Positions 16,856 through 20,356 of a stretch of 20,356 nucleotides of DNA are shown in pieces. The stretch's first letter is position 1. Each line of letters starts with the position of its first letter. The translations under genes were made by a program, and so were the position numbers. A model generated the notes under the pieces. That model saw nothing but the letters and a program-made list of their open reading frames with translations, was not told the DNA's origin and made no database searches. Source of the DNA: an uncultured Clostridia bacterium (lineage in GTDB: Bacteria > Bacillota > Clostridia > UBA1381); NCBI GenBank assembly GCA_959602045.1, contig CAUGRT010000044.1, forward strand, positions 1 to 20,356, given 5' to 3'.

Positions 16856-16904
16856 AAACCACTTTTTTTGAAATTTATCTGATTTCAAAGAGAGTGGTTT
16901 TTTT
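16856..16904 (+). terminator. terminator of the P1B-ATPase operon
   Basis: AAACCACT (16856-16863) pairs with AGTGGTTT (16893-16900), and inside it TTTGAAAT (16867-16874) pairs with ATTTCAAA (16882-16889). A T run follows. The A-rich left side could also let it work from the other strand. Confidence 0.85.
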
Positions 16905-16911
16905 GTGCGTA

Positions 16912-17022
16912 ATTTAAATGTGGTGGTAGGAATTTTCAGCTGTTTTTCGTTCTATTACGGCTCAAACATCCGCTACGCTGCGCGGAACTCGCCTGCATAG
17001 ATCGAAAAACAGCTGAAAATTC
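16912..17022 (+). repeat. palindromic repeat element, copy 2
   Basis: The 93-bp core is 16930-17022. The arms 16930-16955 and 16997-17022 are reverse complements over 26 bases with one mismatch. The 41-base centre (TACGGCTCAAACATCCGCTA at its start) can itself fold through TCCGC/GCGGA. A conserved 18-base flank begins at 16912. It lies between the ATPase terminator and copy 3 and has no coding potential. Confidence 0.9.
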
Positions 17023-17085
17023 ATCAGAGTAACGCAATTTGCAATTGATAACACATCATCTGATAAAGACTTTAAAGATTTAATT

Positions 17086-17196
17086 ATTCGAAAGTGGTGA
17101 TAGGAATTTTCGGCTATTTTTCGTTCTATTACGGCTCAGACATCCGCTACGCTGCGCGGAACTCGCCTGCATAGATCGAAAAACAGCTGAAAATTC
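17086..17196 (+). repeat. palindromic repeat element, copy 3
   Basis: The core is 17104-17196, in direct orientation with copy 2; the two cores are separated by 81 bases. The centre is identical to copy 2 except one base (CAGACATCC versus CAAACATCC). The left arm has CGGCTA where copy 2 has CAGCTG, leaving one G-T pair and one mismatch in an otherwise intact stem. The flank carries ATTCGAA (17086-17092), as in copy 1. Copies 2 and 3 occupy most of the 382-base gap between the ATPase and the DUF6062 gene. Confidence 0.9.
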
Positions 17197-17214
17197 ATTG
17201 AAAATATTGTATTG

Positions 17215-17964
17215 TTATTTTGAATCCTCATCATGGATATAGCCGGCTATTTTTTCGATTGTTCGGAACGGAGCGTCTTGTGCCGTACCCCATTCCATAT
17301 CCTTGAACCGATAATCGAATTTCAATGTAAATTTGTGAATATCCTCTTGTATCCGGCTCAATTCCGCGGCTTGCTTAGTAAATAAAGTGCTGATAAATGC
17401 ACCGGCTTCTTTGTCTTTCAAAGATTTCGGCACAGCGTCAAGCAATTGCTTCATATGGTGCAGACATACGCCTTTGGAGGCGTCAAATTTTGCTTTAAAT
17501 TCATCATCATTTGCCCACATATATAACAGAACATCAATATATCGATTCATGGTGTAGGTCATTTTTTCACATACCATGCAGGAGGCTTCCGATTCGGAAA
17601 GCATAGCGGAAATATCAGCGGCGGTGGCGAAAGCGGTGCTTTTCTTGAATAAACCACCCCGATCATTTTCAGCCGATTTTACATCTTTACTGAATTTTTC
17701 AAGCTTTTTTCTCAGCTCGTCCAGGTGAGTATCCAACACAAGCGCAAGGCTGAGTTTGTTTCCGCTGCCAAACATCATCTCAAAATGATGCCGGCAGAAT
17801 CCCTTATGATTGGATTCCTCACGGTGATCTGCCTCCATCATGGCAGCACCCAATTCATACTCCACAGCCTCCTGCTCTAATTTTTTTTCAAGAAAGCATA
17901 AGGGACATTCGCAATCGGTTTCATATGCTTCATTGACGGGGATGGTGTAAATTTGTTCTTTCAA
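17215..17964 (-). CDS. DUF6062-type Cys/His-rich protein
   Basis: The product is 249 residues from a TTG start and resembles the DUF6062 family, whose function I do not know. It has two similar halves, each with a CxxC followed by a Cys-x-His-His: CPLC then CRHH in the first half, and CMVC then CLHH in the second. This suggests two metal-binding (probably zinc) sites. There are no membrane segments, so it is cytoplasmic. An in-frame ATG at 18012 lies inside the glmS terminator hairpin, and the family pattern LKEQIYTIPVNEAY begins at the TTG, so TTG is preferred. The AAAGGA site is 12 bases away, longer than ideal. It lies downstream of glmS on the same strand. Confidence 0.7.
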   Translation of the reverse strand: MKEQIYTIPVNEAYETDCECPLCFLEKKLEQEAVEYELGAAMMEADHREESNHKGFCRHHFEMMFGSGNKLSLALVLDTHLDELRKKLEKFSKDVKSAENDRGGLFKKSTAFATAADISAMLSESEASCMVCEKMTYTMNRYIDVLLYMWANDDEFKAKFDASKGVCLHHMKQLLDAVPKSLKDKEAGAFISTLFTKQAAELSRIQEDIHKFTLKFDYRFKDMEWGTAQDAPFRTIEKIAGYIHDEDSK

Positions 17965-17984
17965 AGTCCTGTTCGTTCCTTTCT

Positions 17985-18041
17985 GAAAATATAAGGACTG
18001 AAAGAAATGCACCCTTGCGAGGTTCCTTTCTTTCAGTCCTT
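17985..18041 (-). terminator. hairpin terminator after glmS
   Basis: A perfect 15-bp stem joins AAGGACTGAAAGAAA and TTTCTTTCAGTCCTT (18041-18027 with 18007-17993 on the minus strand), with a 19-base loop. The downstream tract ATATTTTC is a modest T run. Some readthrough into the DUF6062 gene is likely, since I see no separate promoter for it. Confidence 0.75.
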
Positions 18042-18047
18042 TGGTTT

Positions 18048-19874
18048 TTATTCTACCGTAACTGATTTTGCCAAGTTTCTGGGCTTATCAATATCACAGC
18101 CCTTTAAGGAGGCTACATAATATCCGAACAGCTGCAACGGAATGACAGACAAAGAGGGGAGTAGGGTTTCGTTAATTACCGGAACCTTTACCACATAGTC
18201 TGCAACGGTTTCCATGTTTTCGTGTTCGGTTGTTGTAACGCCCATGACAACCGCACCTCTTGCTTTAACCTCTTTCACATTGGAAATGGTTTTGTCAAAC
18301 AATTCCTTTCCGGTTGCAAGGGCAACAACTAAGGTGCCGTCCTCAATCAGTGAGATTGTTCCGTGCTTCAACTCTCCGGCAGCATAGGCCTCGGAGTGAA
18401 TATATGAGATTTCCTTTAACTTCAGCGATCCTTCCAGTGATACGGCGTAATCCAGATTTCTTCCGATAAAGAAGATGGAATGACAATTGAAGAATTTCGA
18501 AGCAAGGTACTGGATGGTTTCTTTATTTTTCAGAATTTCAGCAACTTTATCGGGCAATGCTTCAATGTCTTTTACAAATGCCGCATATTCACCGGACGTT
18601 ACCATACCCAGTTTTTCCGCCATATAAATGGAGATTAAGTACATTACCGCAAGCTGTGTGCTGTATGCTTTGGTGGTTGCAACAGCAATTTCAGGCCCTG
18701 CCCAGGTGTAAATGACATCGTCTGACGCATTGGCGATTGCCGAACCGACCACATTTACGATGGACAAAATTCTTGCACCGTGGCTTTTTGCTTCTTTGAG
18801 TGCCGCCAGTGTATCCGCGGTCTCGCCGGATTGCGAAATCACAATCACAAGATCGTTCTTTCCGACAATCGGATCACAGTATCTGAATTCAGACGCGACC
18901 TGTACCTCAACGGAAATCCGGCACATCTTTTCAATCACATATTTTCCGACTACACCGACATGATAAGCACTGCCGCAGGCAACGATATAAATCTTCCGAA
19001 TGTTTTTAATATCTTCGGTTGTCAGCGAAATATCATCCAAAACAACTCTGCCGTCCTTGATTCTGGGACTGATGGTTTCACGCAGAGCCTTCGGCTGTTC
19101 CTCGATTTCTTTCATCATAAAATGCTCATAGCCGCCTTTTTCCGCAGCACTGACATCCCAATTTACGGTGAATACTTCTTTTTGAACTTCTTCCTTATCG
19201 GTGTTGTAAACCTTTACTTCGTCTTTTTTCAAAACGACAATTTCATTATCTTCAAGATAGTAAATCTTTCGGGTATGGTTCAAAATCGCGGTTACATCGG
19301 ATGCAACGAAATTCTCGTTTTCTCCCAAGCCGACAATCATCGGACTTGCCTTACGAACCGCTACGAACTGATCCGGATAATCCGCACATAAAATGCCAAG
19401 CGCATAGGAACCCTCGACACGATTGATTACCTTAATCATCGCCTCAATGATGTCACCTTTATAGTAATATTCGAACAAATGCGCAATAACCTCTGTATCG
19501 GTTTCAGAGGTGAACTGATAGCCTTTATCCTGAAGCTTTTTCTTGAGTGAAATGTAATTTTCGATAATTCCATTATGAACAACGCTGAAACGTCCATCCA
19601 TAGAGAGGTGGGGATGAGCATTTTCATCCGAGGGTTCACCATGAGTTGCCCAACGGGTGTGTCCGATACCAACCGTTCCATGAACATTTTTACCGTCATT
19701 TGTCTTTTCAGCAAGTACTGCCAGACGTCCTTTGGCTTTCTGAACATCAATCTTACCATCGCACAATGTGGCAATTCCCGCACTGTCATAACCTCTATAT
19801 TCAAGCTTCGAAAGCCCTTCCAATAAAATAGGAGCTGCCTGCTTTTCACCTATATATCCTACTATACCGCACAT
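18048..19874 (-). CDS. glmS: glutamine-fructose-6-phosphate aminotransferase (isomerizing)
   Basis: GlmS makes glucosamine-6-phosphate from fructose-6-phosphate and glutamine, the first step towards UDP-GlcNAc for peptidoglycan. The 608-residue protein starts MCGIVGYIG, with the catalytic Cys exposed after Met removal. It has the glutaminase motifs GYDSAGIA and GHTRWATHG, then two SIS sugar-isomerase domains (ACGSAYHVG, ISQSGETADT). It ends in CDIDKPRNLAKSVTVE, the conserved C-terminus. The start at 19874 is set by the nucleophilic Cys rule and by GGAGG seven bases upstream; an in-frame ATG at 19919 is upstream of that site and would bury the Cys. It has its own promoter and terminator. Confidence 0.97.
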   Translation of the reverse strand: MCGIVGYIGEKQAAPILLEGLSKLEYRGYDSAGIATLCDGKIDVQKAKGRLAVLAEKTNDGKNVHGTVGIGHTRWATHGEPSDENAHPHLSMDGRFSVVHNGIIENYISLKKKLQDKGYQFTSETDTEVIAHLFEYYYKGDIIEAMIKVINRVEGSYALGILCADYPDQFVAVRKASPMIVGLGENENFVASDVTAILNHTRKIYYLEDNEIVVLKKDEVKVYNTDKEEVQKEVFTVNWDVSAAEKGGYEHFMMKEIEEQPKALRETISPRIKDGRVVLDDISLTTEDIKNIRKIYIVACGSAYHVGVVGKYVIEKMCRISVEVQVASEFRYCDPIVGKNDLVIVISQSGETADTLAALKEAKSHGARILSIVNVVGSAIANASDDVIYTWAGPEIAVATTKAYSTQLAVMYLISIYMAEKLGMVTSGEYAAFVKDIEALPDKVAEILKNKETIQYLASKFFNCHSIFFIGRNLDYAVSLEGSLKLKEISYIHSEAYAAGELKHGTISLIEDGTLVVALATGKELFDKTISNVKEVKARGAVVMGVTTTEHENMETVADYVVKVPVINETLLPSLSVIPLQLFGYYVASLKGCDIDKPRNLAKSVTVE

Positions 19875-19898
19875 ACATATACCTCCGCTTGTTCTACT

Positions 19899-19931
19899 TT
19901 CCGGCAGATGGATATTCATATCATACCGGAA
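19899..19931 (-). other. leader hairpin before glmS
   Basis: In the short glmS leader, TTCCGG (19931-19926) pairs with CCGGAA (19904-19899), and the inner ATGATAT and ATATCCAT segments extend the stem. It sits just upstream of the ribosome binding site. The full leader is about 77 bases, too short for the glmS ribozyme. A role in mRNA stability or control is inferred. Confidence 0.5.
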
Positions 19932-19957
19932 TCAAATGGTATAAACCCATATTCTTT

Positions 19958-19986
19958 ATTCTATAACAAAATCACAATTTTGTCAA
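19958..19986 (-). promoter_or_regulatory. promoter of glmS
   Basis: On the minus strand, a perfect -35 TTGACA (19986-19981), a 17-base spacer and -10 TAGAAT (19963-19958). This is among the best promoters in the window. Confidence 0.8.
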
Positions 19987-19995
19987 TAGTTTTCT

Positions 19996-20250
19996 ATGAT
20001 TTTAAAGGGAATCCGAGTATTTCGCATACCTAAGCCATTTGTAGCACATTTTACACCTTGCAAACACTTGAGCACAACTACAAAAACTGTCAGCAATATA
20101 TAGAATTCAGAAATTATTTATTCCGGAAAGCTTGGCGGTTTCGCAAATGGTGCTTATGCACATGTGAATTTTGAAAAGATGGATTTGCTGTGTGTCTATC
20201 AATTGAGCGAAGATAAGACATTTACGATTATCCCTATAGAAAAATCGTAA
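19996..20250 (+). pseudogene. possible degraded gene remnant, unrecognised
   Basis: One plus-strand frame stays open from an ATG at 19996 to TAA at 20250, broken only by a TAG at 20101. The 48 codons after the TAG read plausibly as protein (GKLGGFANGAYAHVNF, then DKTFTIIPIEKS). Neither part has a ribosome binding site or resembles a family I know. It may be the tail of a decayed gene, or chance in AT-rich DNA. Apart from this, the 370 bases from 19987 to the window end hold only short GTGTAAA-type repeats and one promoter. Confidence 0.25.
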
Positions 20251-20269
20251 GCGTCAAATGATACACACA

Positions 20270-20298
20270 TTTACACCGTCGAACCAAAATGTTACAAT
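20270..20298 (+). promoter_or_regulatory. promoter pointing out of the right end
   Basis: There is -35 TTTACA (20270-20275), a 17-base spacer and -10 TACAAT (20293-20298). The following 58 bases contain only a tiny frame (MKKEVC) and GGTAG/CTACC arms that could begin a leader structure. The gene served lies beyond the window. Confidence 0.5.
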
Positions 20299-20356
20299 AG
20301 GTGGTAGTGTAAAGTAGCATATGAAAAAAGAAGTGTGTTAAAACCTACCGTCACCC

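Noticed and set aside
16912..17196. The palindromic repeats as a CRISPR array
   Set aside because: There are only two adjacent copies, the repeats are far longer than CRISPR repeats, the third copy is 11 kb away, and there are no cas genes.

Overview
The window looks like chromosomal DNA from a clostridial member of the Bacillota, probably a gut or other anaerobic host. The signs are strong AGGAGG-type ribosome binding sites, near-consensus sigma-A promoters with exact 17-base spacers, and gene families typical of Clostridia: an isolated addA, a TrpX-type transporter, DUF6062 and a DUF6110-like small protein. I cannot name a genus. Gene content is mostly housekeeping. There is no prophage, insertion sequence, CRISPR array, tRNA or rRNA.

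Left block (1-8815, all genes on the minus strand). The window starts inside hom (homoserine dehydrogenase, first 14 codons only). Next comes the rpsB-tsf translation operon, with its own promoter, a structured leader and a terminator. It is followed by a stand-alone addA (recombination helicase-nuclease) and a bifunctional class A penicillin-binding protein with a long Ser/Gly-rich tail. The addA/PBP gap carries one copy of a palindromic repeat element.

Middle block (8950-16904, all plus strand). A polar amino-acid ABC importer (binding lipoprotein, permease, ATPase) has its own promoter and terminator and is divergent from the PBP gene. It is followed by a TrpX-type importer operon (binding lipoprotein, permease, ATPase), whose leader holds a terminator hairpin preceded by a run of UAG/GAG triplets. 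Then comes a two-gene operon made of a 77-residue membrane-anchor-like protein and an unusual P1B-type metal ATPase. The ATPase has an SCA motif in place of CPC and an N-terminal RX8GRXR motif. This pair resembles the core of ferrosome (fez) iron-organelle loci, and a Fur-box-like palindrome lies at its presumed transcription start.

Right block (16905-20356). Two more copies of the palindromic element lie in direct orientation. Then, on the minus strand, come a DUF6062-type Cys/His-rich protein and glmS. The glmS leader is too short for the glmS ribozyme. The last 370 bases hold no convincing gene, only a degraded-looking open frame and a plus-strand promoter pointing out of the window.

The observations most worth following are the three-copy palindromic element with paired substitutions in its arms, the fez-like operon with its operator-like palindrome, and the attenuator leader of the TrpX operon.
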